64,000 nucleotides of DNA from Lentilactobacillus sp. Marseille-Q4993 (GCF_951230165.1 NZ_CATNVB010000004.1:84698-148697), one strand, 5' to 3'. Shown: positions 25,121 to 38,085, counted from the first letter of the stretch. Notes: a model not told the origin generated them from the sequence alone. Program-made: numbers and translations.

Positions 25121-25173
25121 CCCAAAAATAAAAGCTAAGAATTGTTGAAATCTTCAAGAATGTAACGGAAATA

Positions 25174-25203
25174 TTGTTGTATGCTTAATTATTATGATAG
25201 AAT
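25174..25203 (+). promoter_or_regulatory. pyrH promoter (putative)
   Basis: TTGTTG (25174-25179), an 18-base spacer and TAGAAT (25198-25203), about 35 bases before the pyrH start. Confidence 0.5.
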
Positions 25204-25218
25204 TGTAGAGAAGATTAA

Positions 25219-25962
<744 letters not shown>

Positions 25963-26526
25963 ATGGCAGATTCGAAATCAATTTTTGAAGAAGCAAAAAC
26001 TAAAATGAAGAAGGCTCACCAAGTACTTGAAAGAGAACTTGGTAGCATTAGGGCAGGCCGAGCAAATGCCAGTTTGCTTAATGGAGTCATGGTTGAATAT
26101 TATGGAGCTCAAACTCCACTTAACCAAATTGCCGCAATCACTGTCCCCGAGGCACGGGTAATTTTGATTACCCCCTATGACAAAACTGCACTTGAGGATA
26201 TTGAAAAGGGAATTTATGAGGCTGATTTGGGAATTAGCCCAGCAAATGATGGGACTTCAATCAGATTAGCAGTTCCCGCATTAACTGAAGAACGCCGAAA
26301 AGAAATTGCAAAGCAAGTTAAGGCAACTGGTGAGAAAAGTAAGGTTGCTATTAGAAATGTTCGGCGTGAGGCTATGGATGCCCTTAAAAAAAGCAACAAA
26401 GCTGAAGAAATTACCGATGATGAATTACACAGCAACGAAGATAAAACCCAAGAAATTACTGATAAAGCAATTAAAGTGGTTGATGATTTAGTTGCAGCTA
26501 AAGAAAAAGAAGTTGTATCTGGATAG
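25963..26526 (+). CDS. frr: Ribosome recycling factor
   Basis: Splits post-termination ribosomes together with EF-G. The 187-residue protein shows [14 protein letters not shown] near the N terminus, [14 protein letters not shown], and the C-terminal helix pattern [33 protein letters not shown] lies inside the end of pyrH, indicating coupled translation. Confidence 0.98.
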   Translation: MADSKSIFEEAKTKMKKAHQVLERELGSIRAGRANASLLNGVMVEYYGAQTPLNQIAAITVPEARVILITPYDKTALEDIEKGIYEADLGISPANDGTSIRLAVPALTEERRKEIAKQVKATGEKSKVAIRNVRREAMDALKKSNKAEEITDDELHSNEDKTQEITDKAIKVVDDLVAAKEKEVVSG

Positions 26527-26536
26527 GAGATAAACA

Positions 26537-26995
26537 ATGGCTGACGATAATAATGAAATTGAAGTAGTACCAGGAACTAAAGATTTTGAGCACATGCTTT
26601 ATAAGCTTGACATGCCTGTTAAAGAAGGTGGCCTAGGAGTCCTTAACTACAATGGTGGCGAATTACAACCAGTTCAAGATGGCTTGTACGCAATGCCGGC
26701 ATATGTTGATGATGACTTTAACCTGTTTTTTATTGTTTCTCAATTAGTTGAGGATGATTGGGTTATGGCATTCTCCCAGGCAACAATCGAAAATGGAAAT
26801 GAAATTACGGAACTTTCTGATCCAATTACGACAGGTAAGGGCTTAAACATGTTGGGAGAAGTTAGTCCTGAGGACGCAAACCAACTCCTTAAGTATTTCA
26901 ATACTTTATCTGATACTGGTCGCGGTGAATGGAGAATGGTTGACGATCCTGAGGATGGTAGCGAACCTACTGATGGCTCTGATTCAAACGAATAG
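26537..26995 (+). CDS. Hypothetical acidic protein between frr and uppS
   Basis: Protein of 152 residues, family not recognised. It is soluble and strongly acidic, with an Asp/Glu/Ser-rich C-terminal tail (DDPEDGSEPTDGSDSNE). The central part (KEGGLGVLNYNGGELQPV, YAMPAYVDDDFNLFFIVSQ, DDWVMAFSQATIENG) looks like a compact alpha/beta domain. ATAGGAGATAAAC precedes the ATG, and it begins ten bases after frr, so it is cotranscribed with essential genes. A terminator-like hairpin follows it. Reading-frame length, ribosome-binding site and codon use resemble its neighbours, so it is a real gene. Confidence 0.82.
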   Translation: MADDNNEIEVVPGTKDFEHMLYKLDMPVKEGGLGVLNYNGGELQPVQDGLYAMPAYVDDDFNLFFIVSQLVEDDWVMAFSQATIENGNEITELSDPITTGKGLNMLGEVSPEDANQLLKYFNTLSDTGRGEWRMVDDPEDGSEPTDGSDSNE

Positions 26996-27004
26996 CTTCA
27001 GGTT

Positions 27005-27036
27005 AGGATGAGAGATAACCTCATCCTTTATTTTTG
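27005..27036 (+). terminator. Terminator-like hairpin upstream of uppS
   Basis: AGGATGAG/CTCATCCT perfect eight-base arms with a seven-base loop and a T-rich tail. The uppS ribosome-binding site follows within nine bases, so uppS depends on readthrough. Confidence 0.75.
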
Positions 27037-27055
27037 CATTCAAGAAGGAGATTCT

Positions 27056-27820
27056 ATGGCAGATAAAGAAGCGACATCAATAATTGAATTAGAACCTAAT
27101 AATATTCCCAATCACATTGCTATTATCATGGATGGTAATGGTAGGTGGGCTCAACATAGAGGATTGCCTCGTGTTGCTGGTCATAAGGAGGGAATGCAAA
27201 CGGTCAAGAAGGTAGCGATTGCTGCTAGTGATCTTGGCGTTAAGGTTCTAACCCTTTATGCTTTTTCTACTGAAAACTGGAAGCGACCAAAGGACGAAGT
27301 CGGTTTTCTGATGAAGTTACCTGTCACTTTTTTTAATACTTTTGTTCCTGATTTAGTCAAAAATAACGTCAAAGTTCAAGTTATTGGCGATGTTGACGAA
27401 CTACCAAAGGCAACTCAAAAGGCAGTTATGGATGCCAAGAAGCGAACTGAAGATTGTACAGGGATGGTTCTTAACTTTGCGCTAAATTACGGCTCACGTT
27501 TAGAAATCACCGAAACCGTGAAGACCATTGCTAAGCAAGTATCTTCGGGTATAATAAAAACTGATGATATTGATGAACAATTCATTTCAAAGTCTTTGTT
27601 AACTGGTTTTCTAGGAAAATATGCTGATCCGGATTTGGTGATTCGAACAAGTGGTGAAGAGAGAATATCTAATTTTCTGTTGTGGCAGGTTGCTTACAGT
27701 GAATTTGTTTTTACGGATACACTTTGGCCAGACTTTGACAAGAATACTTTGGTTGAAATGGTTCATGAGTACCAGACTAGGAATCGTCGGTTTGGTGGCT
27801 TGAATAAGACGAATAAGTAG
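27056..27820 (+). CDS. uppS: Undecaprenyl diphosphate synthase
   Basis: Cis-prenyltransferase making the C55 lipid carrier for peptidoglycan and wall polymers. The 254-residue protein has the catalytic Asp in IAIIMDGNGRWAQ, then LTLYAFSTENWKRP, NFALNYGSR and PDLVIRTSGEERISNFLLWQ, all diagnostic. ATG 27056 follows AAGGAG by five bases. Start of the lipid block uppS-cdsA-rseP, which in turn leads to proS and polC. Confidence 0.97.
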   Translation: MADKEATSIIELEPNNIPNHIAIIMDGNGRWAQHRGLPRVAGHKEGMQTVKKVAIAASDLGVKVLTLYAFSTENWKRPKDEVGFLMKLPVTFFNTFVPDLVKNNVKVQVIGDVDELPKATQKAVMDAKKRTEDCTGMVLNFALNYGSRLEITETVKTIAKQVSSGIIKTDDIDEQFISKSLLTGFLGKYADPDLVIRTSGEERISNFLLWQVAYSEFVFTDTLWPDFDKNTLVEMVHEYQTRNRRFGGLNKTNK

Positions 27821-27831
27821 GAGAGATAGTT

Positions 27832-28620
27832 TTGAAACAAAGAGTAATAACTGCGGTAATCGCATTGATCATCTTTATCCCAATTTTGATATTAGGTGGA
27901 GTCTATGTGGATGTTGCCGCGCTGTTCTTAGGGATCGTTGCGATATCTGAAATACTCGTGATGAAAAAGAAACTACTGATTTCACCGGAAGCAATCATCT
28001 CTTACATCGGGACATCAGTGTTAATATTGCCAAAGTTTTGGCAATCGTTTTTGCCAGCGTCAATAAGTACTCATTTCTTATTCTTCCTTGCAGTAATTGC
28101 GTTGCTGGTGCTGACTGTCTTAACAAAAAACATTTTTACTTTTGACGATGTTGGGACGTTGACTTTAGGCATGATGTACATCGGCTTTGGATTTAATTAT
28201 TTTATTGATGCCAGAGCTGAGGGCCTTCAAGTCTTGCTATTTGCTTTATTTATCGTGTGGATTACTGATAGTGGAGCTTATATTTTTGGTCGACAGTTCG
28301 GAAAACACAAATTAGCACCTCACGTTAGCCCAAATAAAACGATTGAAGGATCAGTTCTTGGTACGGTCAGTGCTATCGTACTAGTTTCTATTTTTGTTAA
28401 TTTTTACCCAGTTTCGGACCATTCGCTGGTAACGATGGTGCCAATTATTGCTTTTCTATCAATCGCTGGTCAGTTTGGTGATTTGATTGAGTCGGCATTA
28501 AAACGGTATTTTGGGGTTAAAGATTCCGGTAGGATTTTACCAGGTCACGGTGGAATTCTTGATCGGTTTGATAGCTTGCTTTTAGTACTACCGATGTTAC
28601 ACTTAGTCGGCATTATTTAA
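27832..28620 (+). CDS. cdsA: Phosphatidate cytidylyltransferase
   Basis: Makes CDP-diacylglycerol from phosphatidic acid and CTP, feeding phospholipid synthesis. The 262-residue protein is polytopic and carries the CdsA signature near its end: SPNKTIEGSVLG, FGDLIESALKRYFGVKDSG and LPGHGGILDRFDSL. Start TTG 27832 with AGGAGA upstream. Located between uppS and rseP, the conserved Firmicutes order. Confidence 0.96.
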   Translation: MKQRVITAVIALIIFIPILILGGVYVDVAALFLGIVAISEILVMKKKLLISPEAIISYIGTSVLILPKFWQSFLPASISTHFLFFLAVIALLVLTVLTKNIFTFDDVGTLTLGMMYIGFGFNYFIDARAEGLQVLLFALFIVWITDSGAYIFGRQFGKHKLAPHVSPNKTIEGSVLGTVSAIVLVSIFVNFYPVSDHSLVTMVPIIAFLSIAGQFGDLIESALKRYFGVKDSGRILPGHGGILDRFDSLLLVLPMLHLVGII

Positions 28621-28639
28621 TTTAGGAGGACAAACTCGT

Positions 28640-29911
28640 TTGATAACTACAATAATCGTGTTTATTATCGTCTTCGGGATTATCGTCATCTCCCATGAAT
28701 TTGGCCATTACTATATGGCGAAGAAGTCTGGGATTATGGTTCGCGAGTTTTCCGTTGGGATGGGCCCAAAGCTTGTGTATTATCGTAAGAATAATACCAC
28801 CTTTACCTTGAGGCTACTTCCGCTTGGTGGTTATGTTCGGATGGCCGGTGATGCCGATGAAGATGATGAAATTAAACCAGGAACTCCGGTTTCAGTCCAA
28901 ATTGGATCAGATAATAAGATAACGTCAATAAATACTAGTAATAAGCATCAATTATTTAATGGAATTCCAGTCACAGTTGTCAAAGCTGACTTGGTTGACA
29001 AACTGTTTATTGATGGCTATGAGAATGGTGATGAGTCTGAACTTAAACACTACGTTGTTGACCATGATGCAACTATCGTCGAAAATGACGGCACTGAAGT
29101 TCAAATCGCCCCTAGAGATGTTCAGTTTCAATCCGCAAAATTACCTAATCGGATGTTGACCAACGTTGCTGGTGTATTCAATAACTTTATCTTAGCTATC
29201 ATCGTCTATACGATTTTGGCATTTGTTCAGGGTGGCGTTGCCATGACTAATAACCAGGTTACGGTTCTTCCTAGCAATTCCGTTGCCCGGGATGCAGGAA
29301 TAAAGAGCGGTGACAAAATCCTTTCCGTTGATGGTACCAAGACCCCGGACTGGAATACATTGGCTATGGAGCTACAAGCAAAACCAGATAAAAAAATAAA
29401 CGTCAAAGTCGATAGAAACAGTCAACAGAAGACGTTTACTTTTAAGACAAAATCTCAAAAGTCTAATGGTAAGAAGGTTGGTTTGATTGGGATTTCTCAG
29501 GGAATCGACCGTTCGTTTACTGGTAAGTTATTTGGCGGGGTCACAACCACTTTATCGACAGCTAAGACGTTGTTAGCTGCGCTTTGGAGTATGGTTACTG
29601 GTCACTTTAGCCTCAATGATCTTGGTGGCCCAGTTGCAATTTTTGCCACAACTTCGCAGGCAACCAAATTTGGGGTTGACGGCGTGCTTAGATTCTTGGC
29701 GTTCTTATCACTAAACCTGGCAATTATCAATTTGATTCCAATTCCAGGTTTGGATGGTGGTAAGCTATTGCTTAATATTATCGAAGCAATCAGAAAGAAA
29801 CCGGTTTCTGAGCAAACCGAGACAGTAATAACCCTGATTGGGTTTGGGTTCTTGATGTTATTAATGATTTTAGTTACCTGGAATGATATTTCCAGATACT
29901 TTTTACATTGA
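28640..29911 (+). CDS. rseP: RIP metalloprotease RseP/Eep (site-2 protease)
   Basis: Intramembrane zinc protease that cleaves anti-sigma factors and leftover signal peptides; the enterococcal form Eep also processes peptide pheromones. The 423-residue protein has the zinc motif HEFGH (about residues 20-24) in the first helix, a PDZ domain (SVARDAGIKSGDKILSVDG), and the second motif NLIPIPGLDGG close to the C terminus. TTG 28640 follows AGGAGG by nine bases. Confidence 0.96.
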   Translation: MITTIIVFIIVFGIIVISHEFGHYYMAKKSGIMVREFSVGMGPKLVYYRKNNTTFTLRLLPLGGYVRMAGDADEDDEIKPGTPVSVQIGSDNKITSINTSNKHQLFNGIPVTVVKADLVDKLFIDGYENGDESELKHYVVDHDATIVENDGTEVQIAPRDVQFQSAKLPNRMLTNVAGVFNNFILAIIVYTILAFVQGGVAMTNNQVTVLPSNSVARDAGIKSGDKILSVDGTKTPDWNTLAMELQAKPDKKINVKVDRNSQQKTFTFKTKSQKSNGKKVGLIGISQGIDRSFTGKLFGGVTTTLSTAKTLLAALWSMVTGHFSLNDLGGPVAIFATTSQATKFGVDGVLRFLAFLSLNLAIINLIPIPGLDGGKLLLNIIEAIRKKPVSEQTETVITLIGFGFLMLLMILVTWNDISRYFLH

Positions 29912-29930
29912 TGAAAAATATAGTTTCTAA

Positions 29931-31658
<1,728 letters not shown>

Positions 31659-31667
31659 TTATTAGGA

Positions 31668-31700
31668 AGAACTGGGTTGCTCCCGGTTCTTTTGTTTTTT
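31668..31700 (+). terminator. Terminator-like hairpin between proS and polC
   Basis: AGAACTGGG/CCCGGTTCT stem (one G-U pair) with a five-base loop and T-rich tail. The polC ribosome-binding site begins about ten bases later, so this is likely a partial terminator. Confidence 0.75.
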
Positions 31701-31722
31701 ATTTTGAGTGGAGGAATTAATT

Positions 31723-34700
31723 GTGGGTCTTGACCGAAGAGAAATGTTCATAAAGTTACTCGAACAATTGAACTGGCATGAAAAGAAAGATGACCCGTTA
31801 TTCTTAGATGCCCAATTGGACCAGTTAGAAGTCCATAAAGTTAGCAAACGGTGGCAGTTTGATATTTCGATGAATACTATTTTGCCATTTGAGGATTTTA
31901 AAGAATTTAACGAGCGATTAAATAAGGCATTTAATGATATTGCTGATGTTTCTTTGCAAATTAAAGCAGCGGATAGCTCATTTGACCAAAAACTGCTTCA
32001 AGAATATTGGCCATGGGTCGTTCAAAATAGTGGGATTACTTCACCCATTTTGAATGAACTGTGTGAAAATCGAAATCTAGTTCTGGATCAAGATGGAAAA
32101 GTACAGTTTGAAGCGGCTAATGAAATCGTCAGCGATTTTTTGAAAAATACCGCCTTAGGACCAATTGAGGAACGGTTTAGGAAGGCTGGGTTCCCTAATT
32201 TTTCAATCCACATTTTTGTCGATGAGTCAGCTTCACAGAAGGATATTGAGGCCCTTCAGAAGCGTAATGAACAAAATAATGTTGAATTAGTCAAAAAGGC
32301 TAATGAGGCAATCAAAAGTGGCGCCAAAAAGCCTAAGCATAATTCTGCTGGTGGCTCCCAGATGATGATTGGTCGTAAAATCAAGCCTGATCTTCCAGTA
32401 ACTCAGATGGTGGAGATTGAGGATGAAGAACGGTCAGTAGTAGTTGAAGGGTATGTATTTGAAAAAGAAATACGGGCGCTTCGATCTGGTCGAAAGTTGT
32501 TAATGTTAAAAATCACTGATTATACTTCGTCGCTATCAGTTAAAAAGTTTTCTAACAAGAATGAAGATGAATTATTCGAAGAAATCAATGAAGGCGATTG
32601 GGTTAAAATTCGGGGTAGTGTTCAGGAAGATAATTACAGTCACGAACTAACGCTGAATGCTAACGACATCAATGAAATTAAAAAGACTCAGCGTCAGGAT
32701 CAAGCTCCAGAAGGTAAGAAGCGCGTTGAACTTCACCTGCATACGACAATGAGTCAAATGGATGCCACTAATAACATTTCGGATTTTGCCGGTCGGGCTA
32801 AATACTGGGGTCACACTGCCATGGCCATTACTGACCATGCCGGGGTTCAAGGATTTCCCGATGCATTTCATGCAGGCGAAAAGAATGATTTAAAGATGTT
32901 ATACGGGGTAGAAATTAACCTTGTAGATGATGGGGTCCCAATTGGTTATAACGATGCCCATGTTCCGCTCAAAGATTCCACGTACGTAATTTTCGATGTT
33001 GAAACAACTGGGTTGTCAGCTATCTACGACAAAGTAATTGAACTTTCCGCCGTGAAGATGGAAGGGGCAAACGTCATTGATCAGTTTGAGGAGTTTATTG
33101 ACCCGGGATTTCATCTGTCAGATCAGACAACTAATTTAACATCTATCACTGATGACATGGTTCACGGTTCTAAGTCGGAAGAAGAAGTATTCAAACTATT
33201 TAGAGAATTCTGTGGTGATGCGATCATCGTTGGTCATAACGTTACCTTCGATGTTGGTTTTATGAACACTGGTTATAAGCGTCACGGCATGCCGGAGATT
33301 CCTAATCCTATTATTGATACGTTAACGTTGGCAAGGTTCCTATATCCCCATTTAAAAGGGTACAGATTGAATACCTTGGCTAAGAAGTTTGATGTTAGTT
33401 TGGAGCACCATCACCGGGCTGTTTATGATGCTGAAACTACCGGTCATTTGAACTATATCTTTTTAAAGGACGCTGAAGACCGGTACGGAATCCAGTTCCA
33501 TGATCAACTAAATGATCATATGAGTGAAAATGATGCTTATAAACATGCTCGACCTTCCCACGCAATATTGTTAGCTCAAACTCAGGCGGGATTAAAGAAT
33601 CTGTTTAAAATCGTTTCGATGTCTAACGTAGAGTACTTTTACCGGGTGCCTCGGGTTCCAAGAACGCTGCTAGAAAAGTATCGTGAGGGAATTCTCGTTG
33701 GTACCGCTTGTTCGTCGGGTGAAGTGTTCACTGCGATGATGCAAAAAGGTGAGGAAGAAGCCAGAAAAAAGGCTAAATTCTATGATTACATTGAAGTTCA
33801 GCCAAAGCGGGTTTACGCACCGTTAATACAGAGTGGTTTAATTGCAAACAATGCCAAGCTAGAAGAGATTATTGGTAATATGGTCAAACTTGGAGATGAG
33901 TTGGACAAGCTGGTCGTTGCAACCGGGGATGTTCATTACCTTGATAAGCATGACTATATTTACCGCAAAATTTTGATTAATTCCCAGGGTGGTGCAAATC
34001 CCCTTAATCGGCAAGAATTACCAGATCAGCATTTCTTGACCACTGACGAGATGCTTGAAGAGTTTTCATTTTTAGGTGAAGAAAAAGCTGAAGAAATCGT
34101 GGTCACGAACACCAACAAGATTGCTGATGAAATCGATGACGTCCATCCGCTAAAGGATAAGCTGTATACTCCTCGGATGGAGGGGGCTGAAGACGAAATT
34201 AAGAAACGGACGATGGATACCGCTCACGCGATGTATGGTAATCCATTACCAGAAATCGTGGATAAGCGACTTGAAAAGGAACTGAAGAGTATTATCGGAA
34301 ATGGATTCTCAGTTATTTATCTGATTGCCCAACGGCTAGTGCACAAAAGTAATAAGGATGGGTATTTGGTAGGTTCTCGGGGTTCCGTTGGTTCTAGTTT
34401 AGTTGCTACTTTAACGGGAATTACTGAGGTTAATCCTCTACCTCCTCACTATCGTTGCCCTAAGTGTCAACATACTGAGTTCTTTACTAAGGGTGAATAT
34501 AGTTCCGGTTATGACTTGCCTGAAAAAGAATGTCCAGAATGTGGTACAAAAATGATTGGTGATGGTCATGATATTCCGTTTGAAACGTTCTTAGGGTTCA
34601 CAGGGAACAAGGTTCCTGATATTGATTTGAACTTCTCTGGTGACTATCAGCCAATCGCTCATAACTACACCAAGGTGTTGTTTGGGGAGAATAACGTGTT

Positions 34701-36045
34701 CCGGGCCGGGACGATTGGAACTGTGGCTGACAAGACAGCTTACGGGTACGTAAAGGCTTACGAACGGGATACTGGCAAAGTATTCCGAGGAGCTGAAGAG
34801 GATAGACTATCAAAAGGTGCCACCGGAGTTAAGCGAACAACTGGCCAACATCCGGCCGGAATTATCGTTGTCCCGGATTATATGGATATTTACGACTTTA
34901 CGCCGATTCAGTATCCAGCAGATGACCAAAGCGCTGCTTGGCAAACTACCCACTTCGATTTCCATTCGATCCATGATAATATTTTGAAAATTGATATTTT
35001 GGGCCATGATGATCCAACGATGATCCGGATGCTCCAAGATTTATCAGGAATTGAGCCTAAGTCGATCCCAATGGATGATCCAGGGGTTATGTCGATTTTT
35101 TCAAGCCCAGAAGTCCTTGGGGTAACTGAGGAACAAATTCAATCAAAGACTGGGACTCTTGGAGTACCTGAGTTTGGAACTAGGTTTGTTCGAGGGATGC
35201 TTGAGCAAACCCACCCCAAGAATTATTCTGAGTTATTGCAGATTTCAGGGCTTTCTCACGGAACGGATGTGTGGATCGGTAATGCTGATGAATTGATCAA
35301 AAACGGTACCGCGACAATCGCCAATGTTATTGGTTGTCGGGATAACATCATGACCGACCTTATTCACTGGGGCCTCGACTCAGAACTATCATTCCAAATT
35401 ATGGAACATGTTCGAAAGGGTCGGGGGATTCCAGACGATTGGCAGAAGCAGATGAGGGAAGCTAAAATTCCTGAGTGGTACATTGACTCTTGCTTAAAAA
35501 TCAAGTACATGTTCCCACGTGCCCATGCGGCTGCTTATATTTTGATGGCGCTGAGAATCGCCTACTTCAAAGTGTATTATCCAATGGTATACTATGCTGC
35601 CTACTTCTCGGTTAGGGCTGATGACTTTGACATCGTTTCGATGTGTCGAGGCAAGGACTCTGTGAAAAACGCGATGAAGGAAATTAATGATAAGGGAATG
35701 GATGCATCAACCAAAGAGAAAAACCTGTTGACGGTTCTCGAGCTTGCTAACGAAATGTTGGAACGGGGATTTAACTTCAAGATGGTTGACCTTAACAAGT
35801 CGGATGCTTCTCAATGGCTGATTGATGGTGACAGCTTAATTGCTCCGTTTGATGCTGTTCCTGGCCTTGGGCTTAACGTTGCTAAGCAAATCGTTGCTGC
35901 GCGGGAAGACCGGCCGTTTATCTCAAAAGAAGATCTTTCCAAACGTGGTAAGGTTTCAAAGACATTGATTGATTTCATGACTGAAAATGGGGTTCTCGAG
36001 GGACTTCCTGATGAGAATCAACTAAGTTTGTTCGACATGATGTAA
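31723..36045 (+). CDS. polC: DNA polymerase III subunit alpha, PolC type
   Basis: Replicative polymerase of low-GC Gram-positives, 1440 residues. Domains in order: N-terminal region, OB fold (about 230-330), PHP domain beginning [13 protein letters not shown], the inserted DEDDh proofreading exonuclease ([30 protein letters not shown]), a zinc-binding site (CPKC and CPEC), the polymerase core with [12 protein letters not shown] carrying catalytic Asp residues, and a C-terminal helix-hairpin-helix. GTG 31723 is chosen as GGAGG lies eight bases upstream. Downstream of proS as in many lactobacilli. Confidence 0.98.
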   Translation: MGLDRREMFIKLLEQLNWHEKKDDPLFLDAQLDQLEVHKVSKRWQFDISMNTILPFEDFKEFNERLNKAFNDIADVSLQIKAADSSFDQKLLQEYWPWVVQNSGITSPILNELCENRNLVLDQDGKVQFEAANEIVSDFLKNTALGPIEERFRKAGFPNFSIHIFVDESASQKDIEALQKRNEQNNVELVKKANEAIKSGAKKPKHNSAGGSQMMIGRKIKPDLPVTQMVEIEDEERSVVVEGYVFEKEIRALRSGRKLLMLKITDYTSSLSVKKFSNKNEDELFEEINEGDWVKIRGSVQEDNYSHELTLNANDINEIKKTQRQDQAPEGKKRVELHLHTTMSQMDATNNISDFAGRAKYWGHTAMAITDHAGVQGFPDAFHAGEKNDLKMLYGVEINLVDDGVPIGYNDAHVPLKDSTYVIFDVETTGLSAIYDKVIELSAVKMEGANVIDQFEEFIDPGFHLSDQTTNLTSITDDMVHGSKSEEEVFKLFREFCGDAIIVGHNVTFDVGFMNTGYKRHGMPEIPNPIIDTLTLARFLYPHLKGYRLNTLAKKFDVSLEHHHRAVYDAETTGHLNYIFLKDAEDRYGIQFHDQLNDHMSENDAYKHARPSHAILLAQTQAGLKNLFKIVSMSNVEYFYRVPRVPRTLLEKYREGILVGTACSSGEVFTAMMQKGEEEARKKAKFYDYIEVQPKRVYAPLIQSGLIANNAKLEEIIGNMVKLGDELDKLVVATGDVHYLDKHDYIYRKILINSQGGANPLNRQELPDQHFLTTDEMLEEFSFLGEEKAEEIVVTNTNKIADEIDDVHPLKDKLYTPRMEGAEDEIKKRTMDTAHAMYGNPLPEIVDKRLEKELKSIIGNGFSVIYLIAQRLVHKSNKDGYLVGSRGSVGSSLVATLTGITEVNPLPPHYRCPKCQHTEFFTKGEYSSGYDLPEKECPECGTKMIGDGHDIPFETFLGFTGNKVPDIDLNFSGDYQPIAHNYTKVLFGENNVFRAGTIGTVADKTAYGYVKAYERDTGKVFRGAEEDRLSKGATGVKRTTGQHPAGIIVVPDYMDIYDFTPIQYPADDQSAAWQTTHFDFHSIHDNILKIDILGHDDPTMIRMLQDLSGIEPKSIPMDDPGVMSIFSSPEVLGVTEEQIQSKTGTLGVPEFGTRFVRGMLEQTHPKNYSELLQISGLSHGTDVWIGNADELIKNGTATIANVIGCRDNIMTDLIHWGLDSELSFQIMEHVRKGRGIPDDWQKQMREAKIPEWYIDSCLKIKYMFPRAHAAAYILMALRIAYFKVYYPMVYYAAYFSVRADDFDIVSMCRGKDSVKNAMKEINDKGMDASTKEKNLLTVLELANEMLERGFNFKMVDLNKSDASQWLIDGDSLIAPFDAVPGLGLNVAKQIVAAREDRPFISKEDLSKRGKVSKTLIDFMTENGVLEGLPDENQLSLFDMM

Positions 36046-36051
36046 ACAAAT

Positions 36052-36080
36052 TTGAATAAGTTGCTGGTGTATGATACACT
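36052..36080 (+). promoter_or_regulatory. rimP-nusA operon promoter
   Basis: TTGAAT (36052-36057), a 17-base spacer and TACACT (36075-36080). Transcription would begin near 36087, before the leader hairpin. Confidence 0.65.
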
Positions 36081-36105
36081 AGTCTTATCTAATAACTACG
36101 AAAAG

Positions 36106-36134
36106 GAGTGAGCAGAGATGCTCGCTCTTTTTAA
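36106..36134 (+). terminator. Leader terminator/attenuator of the nusA operon
   Basis: GAGTGAGC pairs with GCTCGCTC (one T-G pair, six-base loop) followed by TTTTTAA. It lies about 20 bases into the transcript, ahead of the first gene, so it looks like a transcription attenuator. Confidence 0.75.
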
Positions 36135-36157
36135 TGGCTTTTTTAGGAGGCAAATTA

Positions 36158-36628
36158 TTGACTGAAGTTGTCGAAACAGTTAAGGAACTGGTAACCCCAA
36201 TTCTTGATGAACATAAATTTTATCTCTTTGACGTTCAATTCGTGAAGGAGAAGAAATCCTATTATCTCCGGGTTTACATTGACAAACCTGGTGGCATTAC
36301 AATTGATGATTGTGTTTTAGTTAGTGATGAACTAAGTGAAAAAATTGATGAGTTACCTGAGGATCCAATTCCAGAAGCATACTATCTTGAGGTGTCATCA
36401 CCAGGTGCAGAACGACCACTCAGAAATGAGCAGGAGCTAAAGACAGCCATCAACGAATACATTCATGTTTCACTTTACAAGAACCTGGATGGGCAAAAAG
36501 CCTATGAGGGCGATTTGTTGAGTGTAAACGACGATAATTTGAAATTGCAAATTGATGACCGGAAGCAAACCGTCATTGAAATTCCACGTGAGTTAGTGGC
36601 AAAAGCTAGATTAGCAATCAAATTTTAA
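36158..36628 (+). CDS. rimP: Ribosome maturation factor RimP
   Basis: 30S assembly factor, 156 residues, two-domain RimP fold: YLFDVQFVKEKKSYYLRVYIDKPGGITIDDC in the first domain and EVSSPGAERPL before the C-terminal SH3-like domain (RELVAKARLAIKF). TTG 36158 is preferred, with TAGGAGG eight bases upstream; the ATG at 36134 falls in the tail of the attenuator hairpin. First gene of rimP-nusA-rnpM-ylxQ-infB-rbfA. Confidence 0.95.
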   Translation: MTEVVETVKELVTPILDEHKFYLFDVQFVKEKKSYYLRVYIDKPGGITIDDCVLVSDELSEKIDELPEDPIPEAYYLEVSSPGAERPLRNEQELKTAINEYIHVSLYKNLDGQKAYEGDLLSVNDDNLKLQIDDRKQTVIEIPRELVAKARLAIKF

Positions 36629-36644
36629 CTAAGGAGTTAAAAAA

Positions 36645-37766
36645 ATGAGTAATGAACTTTTAGGTGCCCTTACTTCACTTGAAGAAGAAAAGGGAATCAA
36701 AAAAGAAGTTGTTATCGACGCACTTGAAGCAGCCCTAGTTTCAGCTTATAAACGAAATTATGGTCAAGCTCAAAACGTTGAAGTTAACTTTGACGAAAAA
36801 AAGGGAAATATGCATGTATATGCTGTTAAGACTGTTGTCGAAACAGTGAACGACGATCAGCTTCAAGTATCGTTGGAAGATGCATTGGCAATCAACCGAG
36901 GTTATGAACTTGGTGACGAAATCAAGTTTGAGGTAACCCCTCAGAACTTTGGTCGAATTGCTGCTCAAACTGCAAAACAAGTTATCATGCAACGAGTTCG
37001 AGAAGCTGAACGTGAAATTGTCTTTAGTGAGTACAGCAAGTACGAAGATGAGTTGGTAACTGGAACGATTGAACGCCAAGATCCCCGCTTTGTTTACATT
37101 AACCTCGGCAATGTTGAGGCAGTTATGGGAGCAAAGGATCAGATGCCTAACGAAATGTACCGGCCACAAGAACGAATCAAGGTCTACGTTTCAAAGGTTG
37201 AAAATGCAAGCAAAGGTCCTCAAGTCTTTGTTAGTCGAACGGCTCCAGGAATGCTTAAGCGGTTGTTTGAGCAAGAAGTTCCTGAAATTTATGATGGAAC
37301 TGTTGAGATCGTTTCAATCGCTCGAGAAGCTGGCGACAGAGCTAAAGTAGCTGTTAGAACAAACAATGGCGATATTGACCCTGTCGGAACTGCTGTTGGT
37401 CCTAAGGGGCAACGAGTTCAAACCATTGTTAACGAGCTTAGCGGTGAAAATATGGATATCGTTGAGTGGGATGACGATGATGCTCGTTATATCGCAAATG
37501 CCCTAAATCCAGCCGAAGTAATTGACGTTATCTTCGACGATGACAACGATAGAGCTTGTACTGTGATTGTGCCTGATTATCAATTATCGTTAGCAATTGG
37601 TAAACGTGGGCAAAACGCACGTTTGGCTGCTAAGTTGACTGGATTCAAGATTGATATCAAGTCTGAAACTGAGGCGGCTCAAGAGTTTACTGCTGGCCCT
37701 GCTGAAGACAACTCTGACGCAGATGATGATCAAGATGAGGCTGATGGGGACCAAACTCAGGACTAA
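36645..37766 (+). CDS. nusA: Transcription termination/antitermination protein NusA
   Basis: RNA polymerase-associated factor for pausing and termination, 373 residues. N-terminal polymerase-binding domain, S1 domain (ELVTGTIERQDPRFVYINLG), then two KH domains (DPVGTAVGPKGQRVQTIVNEL and LAIGKRGQNARLAAKLTG). The C-terminal acidic repeats of proteobacteria are absent, as is usual in Firmicutes, and a short acidic tail ends the protein. The leader attenuator could be a target of its own activity (inference). Confidence 0.97.
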   Translation: MSNELLGALTSLEEEKGIKKEVVIDALEAALVSAYKRNYGQAQNVEVNFDEKKGNMHVYAVKTVVETVNDDQLQVSLEDALAINRGYELGDEIKFEVTPQNFGRIAAQTAKQVIMQRVREAEREIVFSEYSKYEDELVTGTIERQDPRFVYINLGNVEAVMGAKDQMPNEMYRPQERIKVYVSKVENASKGPQVFVSRTAPGMLKRLFEQEVPEIYDGTVEIVSIAREAGDRAKVAVRTNNGDIDPVGTAVGPKGQRVQTIVNELSGENMDIVEWDDDDARYIANALNPAEVIDVIFDDDNDRACTVIVPDYQLSLAIGKRGQNARLAAKLTGFKIDIKSETEAAQEFTAGPAEDNSDADDDQDEADGDQTQD

Positions 37767-37785
37767 CCATTAGGAGGAATTACCT

Positions 37786-38085
37786 ATGAAGAAAAGAAAA
37801 ATTCCAATGAGAAAAGACATCGTTACTGGTGAAATGGCTCCTAAAAAAGAATTAGTTAGAATCGTTAAGGATTCAGATGGTAATGTTACCATTGACGAAA
37901 CGGGCAAAAAGTCTGGCCGAGGTGCTTACATTTCAATTAACGTTGATAATGCAAGACAAGCTAAGGAGAAGCACGTTTTTGAAAAAGCTTTTTCAGTTTC
38001 AATCGACGATTCATTTTACGATGAGCTGATCTCATTTGTTGATCACAAACAAGCTCGAAAAGAGTTGTTTGAAAATGGACAATAA
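37786..38085 (+). CDS. rnpM: RNase P modulator RnpM (YlxR family)
   Basis: Small (99-residue) RNA-binding protein of the YlxR family, recently described as a modulator of RNase P activity in Bacillus. Family features: KKRKIPMRKDIVTGEMAPKKELVRIV and GKKSGRGAYIS. TAGGAGG lies about ten bases before the ATG. Overlaps ylxQ by 11 bases. Confidence 0.92.
   Translation: MKKRKIPMRKDIVTGEMAPKKELVRIVKDSDGNVTIDETGKKSGRGAYISINVDNARQAKEKHVFEKAFSVSIDDSFYDELISFVDHKQARKELFENGQ

Noticed and set aside
36741..37169. Open frame of 142 codons on the minus strand
   Set aside because: Antisense to nusA, no start signal, and no family resemblance.
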